This document shows positions 25,469 through 33,743 of a stretch of DNA of 64,000 bases, piece by piece; the stretch's first letter is position 1, and the number at the start of each line of letters is the position of its first letter. Below the pieces are notes generated by a model. That model was not told where the DNA came from, did no database searches, and saw only the letters and a program-made list of their open reading frames with translations. Source of the stretch: UBA6627 sp965248675. GTDB taxonomy: Bacteria > Chloroflexota > Dehalococcoidia > UBA2979. A program made the position numbers and the translations under genes. The stretch lies in the NCBI GenBank assembly GCA_965248675.1, contig CBDFJZ010000006.1, positions 62,001 through 126,000 of the forward strand, read 5' to 3'.

Positions 25469-26110
25469 CTACACGGCCTCGTCTCGCTCGCTCCGGAGGT
25501 CACCGAACATCGGTTCCGCCGGAGCGGGATCGCGCGGGACAGGCATCAGCCGAGACGGACGTATGCGGTATCCGGAGCCTCGTACCGTCTCGATCACGCG
25601 ACCGGCGCCAACTTCGCGAAGCTTGCGCCGCAGGCGCGAGATGTGGGCTTCCACGTAGTTCGGGGCACCGAGCGTGTCATGACCCCAGACCGCCCGCGAG
25701 AGCGCGTCGACGCTCACCACTGCTCCGTCCTGACTCAGCAGTTCCTGCAACAGGGCGAATTCCGTGGACGTGAGACTCAGCTCCTGACCCGCGCAGAACG
25801 CCAGGCGCGCCGCCGGGTGGATCTCGAGGCCGGACGGCCCCGACAATACCTGCGTCATCGCGCTCGGCTGCGCTTGCGCCAGCAGCGACTGCGCGAGGGC
25901 GCTCTCCCACCCCTCCTCCGCGGCGCCCGCCGCGGCGGCATCCGCGAACTTCACCAGCAGCACCGGCGCCTCAGCGGGTAGCCCCTCCAGCGCCGCACGC
26001 GCCGTGCCAGCGTCGAGGAACAGCCGCTCAATCTGACGGGCGGCTGGTTCAGATCCTCGAACGGCGTCTGATCGATGAGTTCCGTTCTCTGTGCTGGGGT
26101 TCGAATACAT
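25469..26110 (-). CDS. OmpR/PhoB-type winged-helix DNA-binding protein without a receiver domain
   Basis: A 213-residue protein. The C-terminal domain is a classic Trans_reg_C winged helix: LSLTSTEFALLQELLSQDGAVVS, then WGHDTLGAPNYVEAHISRLRRKL and ETVRGSGYRIRPS. The N-terminal ~100 residues are Ala-rich and lack the Asp-containing receiver fold, so the input is unclear. The ATG at 26110 has AAGGAAC upstream. Four direct repeats GTGA(T/C)C-like with 11-base phase lie 100-130 bases upstream, fitting autoregulation by an OmpR-type protein. Confidence 0.8.
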   Translation of the reverse strand: MYSNPSTENGTHRSDAVRGSEPAARQIERLFLDAGTARAALEGLPAEAPVLLVKFADAAAAGAAEEGWESALAQSLLAQAQPSAMTQVLSGPSGLEIHPAARLAFCAGQELSLTSTEFALLQELLSQDGAVVSVDALSRAVWGHDTLGAPNYVEAHISRLRRKLREVGAGRVIETVRGSGYRIRPSRLMPVPRDPAPAEPMFGDLRSERDEAV

Positions 26111-26161
26111 GGGCTGTTCCTTGTGGGTAGGACGTCTGTGCATGCAAAACGATCTCTGATA

Positions 26162-26175
26162 TTCCGCTTGCGGAA
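26162..26175. promoter_or_regulatory. Perfect 14-base palindrome TTCCGCTTGCGGAA
   Basis: TTCCGC and GCGGAA flank TT, 52 bases upstream of the OmpR-type gene start (26110, minus strand). It lies between that start and the 11-base-phased repeats, so it may belong to the same control region. Confidence 0.4.
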
Positions 26176-26205
26176 CGTCAGGGTTTCCCCACGCTCGCAG
26201 TCGCC

Positions 26206-26244
26206 GTGATCACGGGGTGATCGAGGGGTGACCGTAATGTGAGG
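26206..26244. promoter_or_regulatory. Four direct repeats at 11-base spacing (OmpR-type operator)
   Basis: GTGATC (26206), GTGATC (26217), GTGACC (26228) and GTGAGG (26239) start exactly 11 bases apart, one DNA turn, on the plus strand. Tandem half-sites with this phase are typical of OmpR/PhoB-type winged-helix proteins, and such a gene is encoded next door on the minus strand. Confidence 0.55.
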
Positions 26245-26305
26245 CTCCCCGACTCTTCATCTCGCGACCGGCAACCGATGACTCAAAGAAGGGGTGTGGC
26301 CACTG

Positions 26306-26527
26306 ATGTGGGGAACTTGCGATCGCTGTCAGCAGCGCATCACCAACGAGGCCACGGTCGTGCAGTTGCAGCACGGTGAGCTCGTGCGCCTCAGCGACGG
26401 CATGCCGAGGTTAAATCCACTGGCGCCGCCCAGTACCACACCGTCTGCCGCCCCCTGCGGCACGGAGATCGCCGCCATGGTCCAGCAGCTCATGGACCCC
26501 GCCGCGCAGGATCAGCGCACCGCCTAG
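26306..26527 (+). CDS. Small hypothetical protein with Cys-x2-Cys
   Basis: A 73-residue protein starting MWGTCDRCQQRI, with a C-x2-C pair near the N-terminus, Pro-rich middle and a further Cys in SAAPCGTEI. AGAAGGGG lies about 11 bases before the ATG; a GTG at 26294 is an alternative. The 3' end overlaps the end of the convergent DNA alkylation repair-like gene by four bases. Possible zinc-knuckle protein; no family recognised. Confidence 0.45.
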   Translation: MWGTCDRCQQRITNEATVVQLQHGELVRLSDGMPRLNPLAPPSTTPSAAPCGTEIAAMVQQLMDPAAQDQRTA

Positions 26528-27291
26528 CCGCCCACCCGCCCAGAGGCCACCCGCTTCTCCCGATACGCCACCATCAAGCCTTCGCGATCGGCCTCCGGCA
26601 AGTGTCGCACCACTTCCCGCATCGTCACCCCTGACGCGCGATCGGTGCGAGCGGCGATCCAGTCGATCACCAGCCCGGGGCGCGTCCGCGCCGTCTCGCG
26701 CAGCACCCAGCCGATCGCCTTCCGAATGAAGAACTCACGGTCATCGAGCATCGAATCGGCGTAGCGGGCAAACCGCTCGAAGTCCCCGCCGCCTCGCCGG
26801 AGTGCCGCCAGGTGCGCGAGCAGCGCAGAGCGTCGGATCCAGAAGTCCTCGTCGCTCGCCCACCGATCGAGCGTGCGGGCCACGCCAGGATCGCGTTCGC
26901 ACAGCGTCCCGACCGTCTTCACGGCCAGCTCATCGACGAGCGCCCACGTCTTCGATGCTCGCAGCAGGCGCTCGATCAGCGGCAGATCGCCGCTCTCCAC
27001 GAGGCGGGGCCTCGCGGTCAAGAGCATCACCGCCGCCGAGCGACGCTCGTAGATCGTGCTCTCCCAGAGCGCCTCGACGATCGCGATCAGGAGCGCATGA
27101 TCGAGTTCGGGCGTCGCGGCGAGCCGCGTCTTCAGCGCCTTCCGGAGGTCGGGCACGCGCACACCCAGAAAGTCGAGATCGCTCTTCAGGTAGGCCCGCT
27201 CGCGCTCCGCGCGCTCGGCCGTCGCGGGGCCTCGCAGGTCGGTCTCGAGCTGGCCAGCCCACGTCTCCGCCCGTCCACGAGGACTCGCCAT
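26524..27291 (-). CDS. AlkD-like DNA alkylation repair protein (HEAT-like repeats)
   Basis: A 255-residue all-alpha protein. Helical repeats and the segments DLDFLGVRVPDLRKALK, ALWESTIYERRSAAVMLL and WALVDELAVKTVG match the AlkC/AlkD DNA glycosylase family, and REFFIRKAIGWVLRETA is the conserved segment near the end. AlkD removes positively charged alkylated bases without flipping them. The ATG at 27291 was preferred to the GTG at 27303. Catalytic Asp/Trp assignments cannot be confirmed by eye. Confidence 0.8.
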   Translation of the reverse strand: MASPRGRAETWAGQLETDLRGPATAERAERERAYLKSDLDFLGVRVPDLRKALKTRLAATPELDHALLIAIVEALWESTIYERRSAAVMLLTARPRLVESGDLPLIERLLRASKTWALVDELAVKTVGTLCERDPGVARTLDRWASDEDFWIRRSALLAHLAALRRGGGDFERFARYADSMLDDREFFIRKAIGWVLRETARTRPGLVIDWIAARTDRASGVTMREVVRHLPEADREGLMVAYREKRVASGRVGG

Positions 27292-27433
27292 TCGGCGCTT
27301 CACTCACCAATCGTAAGCAGTATCACTCGTTCCCACCGTCCCGCATCGTAGCCTCGAAGCCGGTCTCGGGTGCGCCGTTTGTTCGCGGCCGCCGAACCCC
27401 GGACACTGACGCACGGGCACGAGGGGATGCGCC

Positions 27434-28372
27434 ATGGAGGATGTCGATATCGCGATCGTCGGCCGCGGGCCGACCGGTCTCGCCGCCGGACTCTACGCCG
27501 CCCGCGCGCAACGACGCACGGCCATCTGGGAGCGAGGCGTCCTCGGCGGTCAGATCGCGATCACCGGCGCCGTCGAGAACTACCCCGGCTTCCCCGACGG
27601 CGTCGAAGGCCCGATCCTCGCCCTCGACATGCACCGCCAGGCCGAACAGTTCGGCATGGAGACGAAGTACGAGAGCATCACCTCGATTGCTCGCGAACCG
27701 GAGGGCCCGCAGCTCCTGCTCGAAGCCGCCAGCGGCAGCTACCGCGCGAAGGCCGTGATCATCGCAGCCGGCGCCGACCCCGTGAAGCTGAGCGTCCCCG
27801 GCGAGGCGGAGTTCACGGGTAAGGGCGTCTCGTACTGCGCAACCTGTGACGGCGCGTTCTTCAAGGGCGAGATCGTCGCCGTCGTCGGCGGCGGCGACGC
27901 CGCGATCGAGGAAGCGATCTTCCTCACGCGCTACGCTTCCCACGTCTACGTCATCCATCGTCGCGATCAGCTTCGCGCCTCGAAGATCCTCCAGCAGCGC
28001 GCCTTCGCCCACGACCAGATCGAATTCATCTGGAACACCGTCGTCGAGGACGTCTCAGGCGCCGCCGACGTCGATGCGGTCACGCTCCGCGACGTCAACA
28101 CCGATCAACGACGCCAGCTCGCGGTCGGCGGCCTCTTCATCTTCATCGGCCACCACCCGAACTCGGAACTCCTCGGCGACCTCGCGCGGCTGGATGAGGG
28201 TGGCCACGCCTTCGTGAACCTCTGGATGGAGACGGGGGAGGCCGGACTCTACGTCGCCGGCGACGTGCGGGTGGACTCCGCGCGTCAGCTCGCCTCCGCC
28301 GTCGGCGATGGCGTCACCGCCGCGATCCGCTCTGAGCACTACCTCCAGCAACAGTACGACTCGGCCGGCTAA
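27434..28372 (+). CDS. trxB: Thioredoxin reductase
   Basis: A 312-residue flavoprotein of the low-molecular-weight thioredoxin reductase family. FAD site IVGRGPTGLAAGLYAAR at the N-terminus (the usual GGGPAG is GRGPTG), redox pair C135-A-T-C138 in VSYCATCDGAFF, NADPH site VVGGGDAAIEEA and the closing FAD motif GLYVAGDVRVDSARQLASAVGDG. It transfers electrons from NADPH to thioredoxin. It may serve the redoxins encoded nearby, but no thioredoxin gene is in the window. Confidence 0.93.
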   Translation: MEDVDIAIVGRGPTGLAAGLYAARAQRRTAIWERGVLGGQIAITGAVENYPGFPDGVEGPILALDMHRQAEQFGMETKYESITSIAREPEGPQLLLEAASGSYRAKAVIIAAGADPVKLSVPGEAEFTGKGVSYCATCDGAFFKGEIVAVVGGGDAAIEEAIFLTRYASHVYVIHRRDQLRASKILQQRAFAHDQIEFIWNTVVEDVSGAADVDAVTLRDVNTDQRRQLAVGGLFIFIGHHPNSELLGDLARLDEGGHAFVNLWMETGEAGLYVAGDVRVDSARQLASAVGDGVTAAIRSEHYLQQQYDSAG

Positions 28373-28522
28373 CGAGGCGCCGTCGGCGGGCGCTCCCCGT
28401 CGAATCCTCGCCGCTTGCGCCCGCCTGACAATTCAAGGCCGGCTCCCAGCCAGGCGCGCCGAATCAGGGCATTTACCCGTCCGAGTAATGGGTCACCCAG
28501 CCTGCCCTTCGCCTGACCGGAC

Positions 28523-28528
28523 TATCGT
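28523..28528 (+). promoter_or_regulatory. TATCGT -10-like box six bases before a small gene
   Basis: TATCGT, six bases, then ATG at 28535, again without a ribosome binding site: candidate leaderless start. Confidence 0.4.
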
Positions 28529-28534
28529 CAGTAA

Positions 28535-28867
28535 ATGAGCGACGTCGATCCCGAGGGCGCCTACGTCGTAGCCAAGCGACGGCTCGACCTGGCGGCCGGC
28601 CGGCTCACCTCGCTCGACGCCCAGATCGTCGACATCGCCGGCGCCATGGCGTTCTGGCGGGCGAGCTGGCGTCGGAGCACCGATCCGGAGAGCGCGGTCA
28701 CGCGCGTCATCAGTCAGGCGTGGCCTGATCAAGCTCAGATCGAGGCAGCGTTCGAAGAGTGGCTCGCCGCCTACTACAACGCGGTCAGCGCCTGGGGGCG
28801 CCTCCCCGCTGAAGCGCAACTCCGCTTGAACGAACCGAGCCAACCCGAACGTTCCGCGCTATCGTAG
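28535..28867 (+). CDS. Hypothetical protein, 110 residues
   Basis: Mostly helical: two amphipathic helices around AYVVAKRRLDLAAGRLTSLDA and VTRVISQAWPDQAQIEAAFEEW, no Cys and no membrane segment. No family recognised. Codon use is like its neighbours and the start lies six bases after a TATCGT hexamer, which supports it as a real gene. The DinB-like gene follows 41 bases later on the same strand. Confidence 0.5.
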   Translation: MSDVDPEGAYVVAKRRLDLAAGRLTSLDAQIVDIAGAMAFWRASWRRSTDPESAVTRVISQAWPDQAQIEAAFEEWLAAYYNAVSAWGRLPAEAQLRLNEPSQPERSALS

Positions 28868-28907
28868 CGAGCCGCAACTCGCCTCCCCTCGACCGGCAGG
28901 GACATCT

Positions 28908-29405
28908 GTGAGCGCTCAGTACTTCCGTGCCTTCGTCAACCACGCCCACTGGGGCCTCGACCGCATCCTCGACGCGCTCGAACACACGCCGGAACGCCTC
29001 GACGAGGACGTGTCCGCGGGCGCTCAATCGCCGCGTACCACGCTGCGCCACATGTACGCCTTCGAGCGCGGCTTCCTCGCGCGACTGATGGGCGTCGAGG
29101 CGCCGAGCGATCCGCCGCCCGAGGATCTCGAGGAGCTTCGCAACGCCTGGACGCCGATCCGCCAGGGCTGGCTCGACTACGTCGACGGCATCTCCGACGC
29201 GGAGCTCGACGAGCCGTTCGAGATGACGCTCGGCAGCGCCCGCTATCGCACCACGCGCGCCAACGTCCTGTCGCAATTCGTCCAGCACCAGGGCCAGCAC
29301 CGCAGCGAGCTCGCCGTCATGGCCTCGACCCTCGGCCACTCCCCCGGCGAGTTCGACTGGTGGCACTACCTCGAGCAGACCGGCGAGCCGATCGAGCGGC
29401 TCTAG
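28908..29405 (+). CDS. DinB/YfiT-like four-helix protein
   Basis: A 165-residue DinB-superfamily protein. Possible metal-binding His are in TLRHMYAFERGF and in the C-terminal LSQFVQHQGQHRSEL (H-x3-H pattern), as in mycothiol/bacillithiol-dependent and related enzymes. Members act as metal-dependent thiol transferases or have unknown roles. GTG start; AGGGACA upstream. The next gene begins 68 bases downstream. Confidence 0.82.
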   Translation: MSAQYFRAFVNHAHWGLDRILDALEHTPERLDEDVSAGAQSPRTTLRHMYAFERGFLARLMGVEAPSDPPPEDLEELRNAWTPIRQGWLDYVDGISDAELDEPFEMTLGSARYRTTRANVLSQFVQHQGQHRSELAVMASTLGHSPGEFDWWHYLEQTGEPIERL

Positions 29406-29473
29406 CTAGCGCCCTCCCAGGCCGCGACGAACGCCTCCACCGCGGCATACTCCCTGTTCGAGGAGGACAGCAG

Positions 29474-29861
29474 ATGGCACACCTCTACCGCGTCATCCTG
29501 CCCGTATCGCCGATCGAGGCGGGCGCATCGTTCTACGCCGCCGTCCTCGAACAGCCGGGCGCCCGCGTGTCACCGGGCCGGCACTACTTCGACTGCGAAG
29601 GCACGATCCTCGCCTGCTTCGATCCCGAGGCGGATCACGAGCGCCGCGACCCGAAGCCAAACCCAGAGCACATCTACTTCGCCGTCGACGACCTCGATGC
29701 CGCGCTGGAGCGCTGCCGGCGCCGGAATCACCGAAGAGATCGCGTCGTATCCCTGGGGCGAAACCGCGTTCTACGCGAACGATCCGTTTGGCAACCAGAT
29801 CCGCTTCGTCGATCGCACGACGGTGTTCACCGGCCCTCGCGCGGAGGCCAGGCGGCGCTGA
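29474..29861 (+). pseudogene. VOC-family protein, frameshifted
   Basis: Two frames make up one VOC protein of about 127 residues. The first frame (ATG 29474, with GGAGGA upstream) reads HLYRVILPVSPIEAGASFYA and PEHIYFAVDDLDAALER; near 29712 it loses homology, and the frame one over resumes with AAGAGITEEIASYPWG and FYANDPFGNQIRFVD, ending at 29861. Removing one C near 29710 restores a normal protein. Not a homopolymer site, so a real mutation or an assembly error are both possible. Confidence 0.7.
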
Positions 29862-29877
29862 ACGCGCCACCTGGCGG

Positions 29878-30180
29878 CTAGGTCACGACCGGCTCCGCTA
29901 CCTCGGTCTCCACGCCTAGCGCTTCCTCGATCTCTCGCCGCACGCCGGGGCTGAGATCCCCGTCGCTGCCATCGAGGCAATTCGGACAGTCCGGCTCCGG
30001 CGGCGCCCCGGTGTCGTGCAGCCGGGTCCGCGTCGGCCCGCTCAGGCGAATGCCGCAGACCGTGCTCGCGCCATCGAACTCGTAGACGCGATCGGCGCCC
30101 TCCACCTCACGCGCGTTCTTCAGATCGACCCAGTGCCAGTCACCGTTGAAGTCCTCCAGTAGCTTCGCGACGATCCGCAT
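29878..30180 (-). CDS. Hypothetical protein, 100 residues
   Basis: Starts MRIVAKLLEDFNGDWHWVDLKNAREV and has a Cys pair in EPDCPNCLDGSDGDLSP that could bind zinc, followed by an acidic C-terminal helix. GGGAGG lies 5-6 bases before the ATG, a strong site. Transcribed away from the SDR gene at 30278 across a 97-base gap. No family recognised. Confidence 0.55.
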   Translation of the reverse strand: MRIVAKLLEDFNGDWHWVDLKNAREVEGADRVYEFDGASTVCGIRLSGPTRTRLHDTGAPPEPDCPNCLDGSDGDLSPGVRREIEEALGVETEVAEPVVT

Positions 30181-30277
30181 CGAACCTCCCGGACTGGCGC
30201 GCGCGGTCGACGCGCGCACAATTTCCAAACCGGCTATCGTCCACGCCGATCAGACGCGCGCCGCCGGAGGTTCCAGT

Positions 30278-31045
30278 ATGCCCATCGCCGACTTCTCGCT
30301 CGACGGCAAGGTCGCGATCGTCACCGGCGGCAGCCGCGGCATCGGCCGCTCGATCGCCCTCGGACTGGCCGAGGCGGGCGCGGACGTCGCGATCGCAGCC
30401 CGCAAGCCCGAGTCGCTCGAGGAAGCCGCCGGCGCCGTGCAGGCCCTCGGGCGGCGCGCGCTCGCGGTCCCGACCAACATCCGCGAGATCGACTCGCTGC
30501 AGGCGCTCGTCGATCAGACGAAGGCCGAGCTCGGCCGCGTCGACATCGTCATCAACAACGCCGCCACCAACCCGGTCTTCGGCCCCGTCGACAACGTCGA
30601 CGAGCGCGCCTGGGACGTCACGATGAACACCAACGTGAAATCCGCGTTCTTCCTCGCCAAGGCAGCCCGCGAGGCGATCAAGGAGCACGGCGAGGGCGGC
30701 ACGGTCATCAACGTCAGCTCGGTTGGCGGCGTGCGCGCCTCGGCGCAGCTCCCCGTCTACTCCATCTCCAAGGCCGCGCTGATCATGATGACCCAGGTCC
30801 TCGCCAGCCAGTGGGGCGCGGACGGCATCCGCGTCAACTGCATCGCCCCCGGCCTGATCAAGACCGACTTCTCGAGGGCGCTCTGGGACACCGGCGACGA
30901 CGCCGGAGCCGAATCCAACGACGTGGCGCTGGGGCGCATCGGCATGCCCGAAGAGATGGCAGGCGCCATCGTCTACCTCGCCAGTGACGCATCCTCTTTC
31001 GTGACCGGGCAGACGCTCGTCCTCGATGGTGGCGGGGTGCTCTAG
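30278..31045 (+). CDS. Short-chain dehydrogenase/reductase (classical SDR)
   Basis: A 255-residue NAD(P)-dependent oxidoreductase. Cofactor motif TGGSRGIGRSIALGL, NNAATNPVFG, catalytic Ser in VINVSSVGG, Tyr-x3-Lys in VYSISKAAL and the C-terminal SDASSFVTGQTLVLDGGGVL of FabG-like members. All catalytic residues are present. The substrate is unknown. GGAGG precedes the ATG. Compare the truncated SDR at 12829, which is a different family member. Confidence 0.9.
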   Translation: MPIADFSLDGKVAIVTGGSRGIGRSIALGLAEAGADVAIAARKPESLEEAAGAVQALGRRALAVPTNIREIDSLQALVDQTKAELGRVDIVINNAATNPVFGPVDNVDERAWDVTMNTNVKSAFFLAKAAREAIKEHGEGGTVINVSSVGGVRASAQLPVYSISKAALIMMTQVLASQWGADGIRVNCIAPGLIKTDFSRALWDTGDDAGAESNDVALGRIGMPEEMAGAIVYLASDASSFVTGQTLVLDGGGVL

Positions 31046-31055
31046 GCGCGCCTCG

Positions 31056-31674
31056 CTAGAGCGTCAGCAGCCCCTGGCGCGCCGCGATCGTCACCGCCTC
31101 CGTGCGCGACTGCGCGTCCAGCTTCGACAGCAGCGAGCCCACGTGAAATTTCACGGTGTGCTCGCTGATCCCGAGGCTCCGCGCGATCGCCTTGTTCGGC
31201 AGCCCCGCCGCCAGCAGCTCGAGCACCTCGTGCTCTCGATCGGTGAGCGACGCGATCTCGCCATCCGGCGCAGACGCGAGGCCCAACGCGACGCCAGATG
31301 CCGGCGTCAGCTCGGGCCCCGTACACCGACAGCCCGACGGCCACGGCGTTGACCGCAGCGGCCAGCGCCTCCTCGTTCGCGTCCGGCGGCAACCACGCAC
31401 GCGGCGCCAGCTCCGGTCCGGACGCACCGGCACGATCGGTCAAGACGACCGCCGGCACCTCGGCGAGGTCCGTCGCGAGCGCGCCCCGGAACTCGCGGTC
31501 GTCGCCCAGATCGACGATCAGCACATCGACGTCACCGACGCCGCCTTCGAGCAGCGCGTCGGGCGCCAGCGCGTCGGCCACCTCGAAGCCCGCGCCCGTC
31601 AGAAGCTCGCGGAGCCCGGCCCGCACGGCCGGAGTACGCGAGCTGACGAGGACGCGAATCGCGGGCTGGTTCAC
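31056..31674 (-). CDS. NarL/LuxR-type response regulator with atypical receiver, frame change mid-gene
   Basis: The receiver (from GTG 31674) starts AIRVLVSSRTPAVRAGLRELL and keeps the phosphoacceptor-like Asp in DVLIVDLGD, but the usual acidic pair after strand 1 is SS and the conserved Lys is missing, so phosphorylation is doubtful. The C-terminal domain is a normal LuxR HTH (LTDREHEVLELLAAGLPNKA, HTVKFHVGSLLSKL). The receiver frame shifts at about 31316: with three instead of four G in the GGGGCCC run, both halves join. The two HtrA-like genes lie upstream on the same strand, so it may control them. Confidence 0.78.
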
Positions 31675-31713
31675 GCGGCTCCGTTCGGCGCCGCCCGGCA
31701 CGAGGGCGCATCG

Positions 31714-32586
31714 CTAGGCGGCAGCGGGTACCGCCTCCAGCGTACGCAGCGTCCCGGCACGCAGAACCTCGAAGCTCACCGCGGCGCCCGCCTCGAGCGT
31801 GCGGAATCGCCGTGCCATCGCCCGCACGCCGCGCTGCCCGTCCACCCCGAGCAGCAGGTCGCCCGGGATCAGCCCCGCCGCCTCGGCCGCGCTTGCCTCC
31901 GCGACCGAGGTCAGCAGCAGGGCGTCCGAGGCGCCCTCCCCAATCTGCACGGTCACCGGATCGCCGGCGATCCCGAGCACGCCCCTCGACGCCGACGATT
32001 CGACCTCGGCGATCAGCGTTGCGACGTACTCGCTCGGCACCGCGACGCCGAGGCCGCCGTTGATCATCGCGTTGATGCCAACCAGCCGGCCGTGGGCATC
32101 GACCAGCGGCCCGCCAGAGTTCCCCGGCGCCAGTTGAATGTCCGCGTACACCGCCTGTTCCAGGTGCTGCGCCACCCCGGCCGGCGCCGAGCCGACCGCC
32201 GTCACCACGCCTGTCGCCGTCGCGCCCGGTTCACCCCAAGGGTGTCCGACCGCCACGACCAGCTCGCCCGTCCGTAACGAGGCGGTCTCGCGGGGCTCGA
32301 TCGCCGGCAGGCTCGCGGCGACATCCTGCGGTACCCGCAGCACGGCCAGATCGCGCTCCTCGTCGCGAGACAGCAGCTCGGCCTCGAAGCGTGTGCCGTC
32401 CCACGCCTCGAGCTGCGCGCGCTCCGTGCCAGCCGGCAGGACGTGGTTGTTGGTAACGACGAACCCGTCGCGCCAGACCGTGCCCGTCCCGCTGCCGCGG
32501 CGGCTGCGGATCGAGACCGTCGACTGTCGCACCCGCTCGACGACGTCGTTCGCGTCGTCGAGCAGCGCGGTCACATTGATGCTCAT
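31714..32586 (-). CDS. HtrA-like serine protease with C-terminal PDZ-like domain
   Basis: A 290-residue trypsin-fold protease without a signal peptide. Triad: H48 in VVTNNHVL, D79 in EERDLAVLRV and S157 in APGNSGGPLVD. A PDZ-like domain follows (LTSVAEASAAEAAGLIPGDLLLGVDG). Cytoplasmic by sequence. It lies between a response regulator gene and a second HtrA-like gene on the same strand, with short gaps, so one operon is likely. Target unknown. Confidence 0.88.
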   Translation of the reverse strand: MSINVTALLDDANDVVERVRQSTVSIRSRRGSGTGTVWRDGFVVTNNHVLPAGTERAQLEAWDGTRFEAELLSRDEERDLAVLRVPQDVAASLPAIEPRETASLRTGELVVAVGHPWGEPGATATGVVTAVGSAPAGVAQHLEQAVYADIQLAPGNSGGPLVDAHGRLVGINAMINGGLGVAVPSEYVATLIAEVESSASRGVLGIAGDPVTVQIGEGASDALLLTSVAEASAAEAAGLIPGDLLLGVDGQRGVRAMARRFRTLEAGAAVSFEVLRAGTLRTLEAVPAAA

Positions 32587-32609
32587 CACGTCGCTCCGCT
32601 CTCCCGCGC

Positions 32610-33557
32610 CTATGGACGTTCCGAGGGCGTCACCGTCAGCGTCGCCGGCTCGCCGCCGCGCAACACCGTCAGCTCCGCCGCCACGCCGACCTGCTCCGCG
32701 CCGAGCTGCTCCTGCAGATCTTCCGTCCGCGCGAGTGTCGCTCCGCCGAACCCGACGAGGATGTCGCCCACCAGCAGCCCGCCGCTGTCTGCCGGACTAC
32801 CGTCCTCGATCCCAACGACCAGCAATCCAGACTCTGCTCCAGCGAGATCCCCGCTGAGCTTCGCCGCGAGCGCCTCCGGAAGCCGCGTCACCTGGCTCCC
32901 AATTCCGAGGTACGCCCGCCGAATCCGTCCGTGCTGCTTCAGCGTCGAGACGACCTCGGACACCGTCGAGCCGGGGATCGTGATCCCGTTGCCCGGCCGG
33001 AAGCGCGAGGTGTTGATCCCCGCGACACGCCCATGCGCGTCGACGAGCGGCCCGCCGGAGAAGCCGGGGAAGAACGTCGTGTCGCTGCGCAGGTACGTGC
33101 CGCCGGTCTGCCGTTCACCGCCCCGCCCGCGGCCACCGCGACGACCCCGGCCGCCGCGGCCCCAGGTCCCGATGCCGCTCACCACGCCCAACGACGCCTC
33201 GGGGCTGACGCCCGGAAGCCCGACCGCGAGCACCAGGTGCCCCACTTGCGTCTCATCGGCGGGTGCCACCTCGGCCGCGCTCGACGCGCCCTCGACGCTC
33301 AGCAACGCGAGGTCCGAGCCGGGGTCGCGGCCGAGCAGCTCCGCCGCCTGGCCCTCCTCGGCTCCGTTGAGGCGGACGCGGATCTCGTCCTCGGACTCGA
33401 TCACGTGATCGGCGGTGACGACCAGGCCATCACCCCACACCACCCCAGTTGCCGGAATCCGCCGCCGCGCGCTCACCGTCACCAGCGACGGCGCGACCCG
33501 CTCGACCGCGGCCGCCAGCGCGTCCGAGACGGCGGCGAGCGTGTTCTGTTCTGTCAT
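32610..33557 (-). CDS. HtrA-like serine protease with PDZ domain and Gly/Arg-rich insertion
   Basis: A 315-residue protease, H51 (VVTADHVI), D82 (PGSDLALLSV) and S167 (PGFSGGPLVD; Asn before Ser is replaced by Phe). PDZ domain from about residue 215 (RRAYLGIGSQVTRLPE to DGSPADSGGLLVGDILVGFGG). Between the Asp and Ser strands is a striking stretch of Gly and Arg (residues 133-148, GRGGRGRRGGRGRGG), like RGG nucleic-acid-binding boxes. GAGGAGC precedes the ATG. No signal peptide. It starts the three-gene operon with 31714 and 31056. Confidence 0.87.
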   Translation of the reverse strand: MTEQNTLAAVSDALAAAVERVAPSLVTVSARRRIPATGVVWGDGLVVTADHVIESEDEIRVRLNGAEEGQAAELLGRDPGSDLALLSVEGASSAAEVAPADETQVGHLVLAVGLPGVSPEASLGVVSGIGTWGRGGRGRRGGRGRGGERQTGGTYLRSDTTFFPGFSGGPLVDAHGRVAGINTSRFRPGNGITIPGSTVSEVVSTLKQHGRIRRAYLGIGSQVTRLPEALAAKLSGDLAGAESGLLVVGIEDGSPADSGGLLVGDILVGFGGATLARTEDLQEQLGAEQVGVAAELTVLRGGEPATLTVTPSERP

Positions 33558-33743
33558 TGTTCGTTGCTCCTCAATCACGCCGGTCCTGTCTTTCGTCCGG
33601 CGCATCTCAATCGTCGCGCGGCCCCGCCACCCTCGGATCACCCATCCGGGCAGGTGCCGCCCACCTGAGCGGTTAGCGTTTCTGAACCCCGAGGCGCGGC
33701 CGGCTCCACCGAACCAGGACTGAGTGTCGATTTGGAAGGAAGG

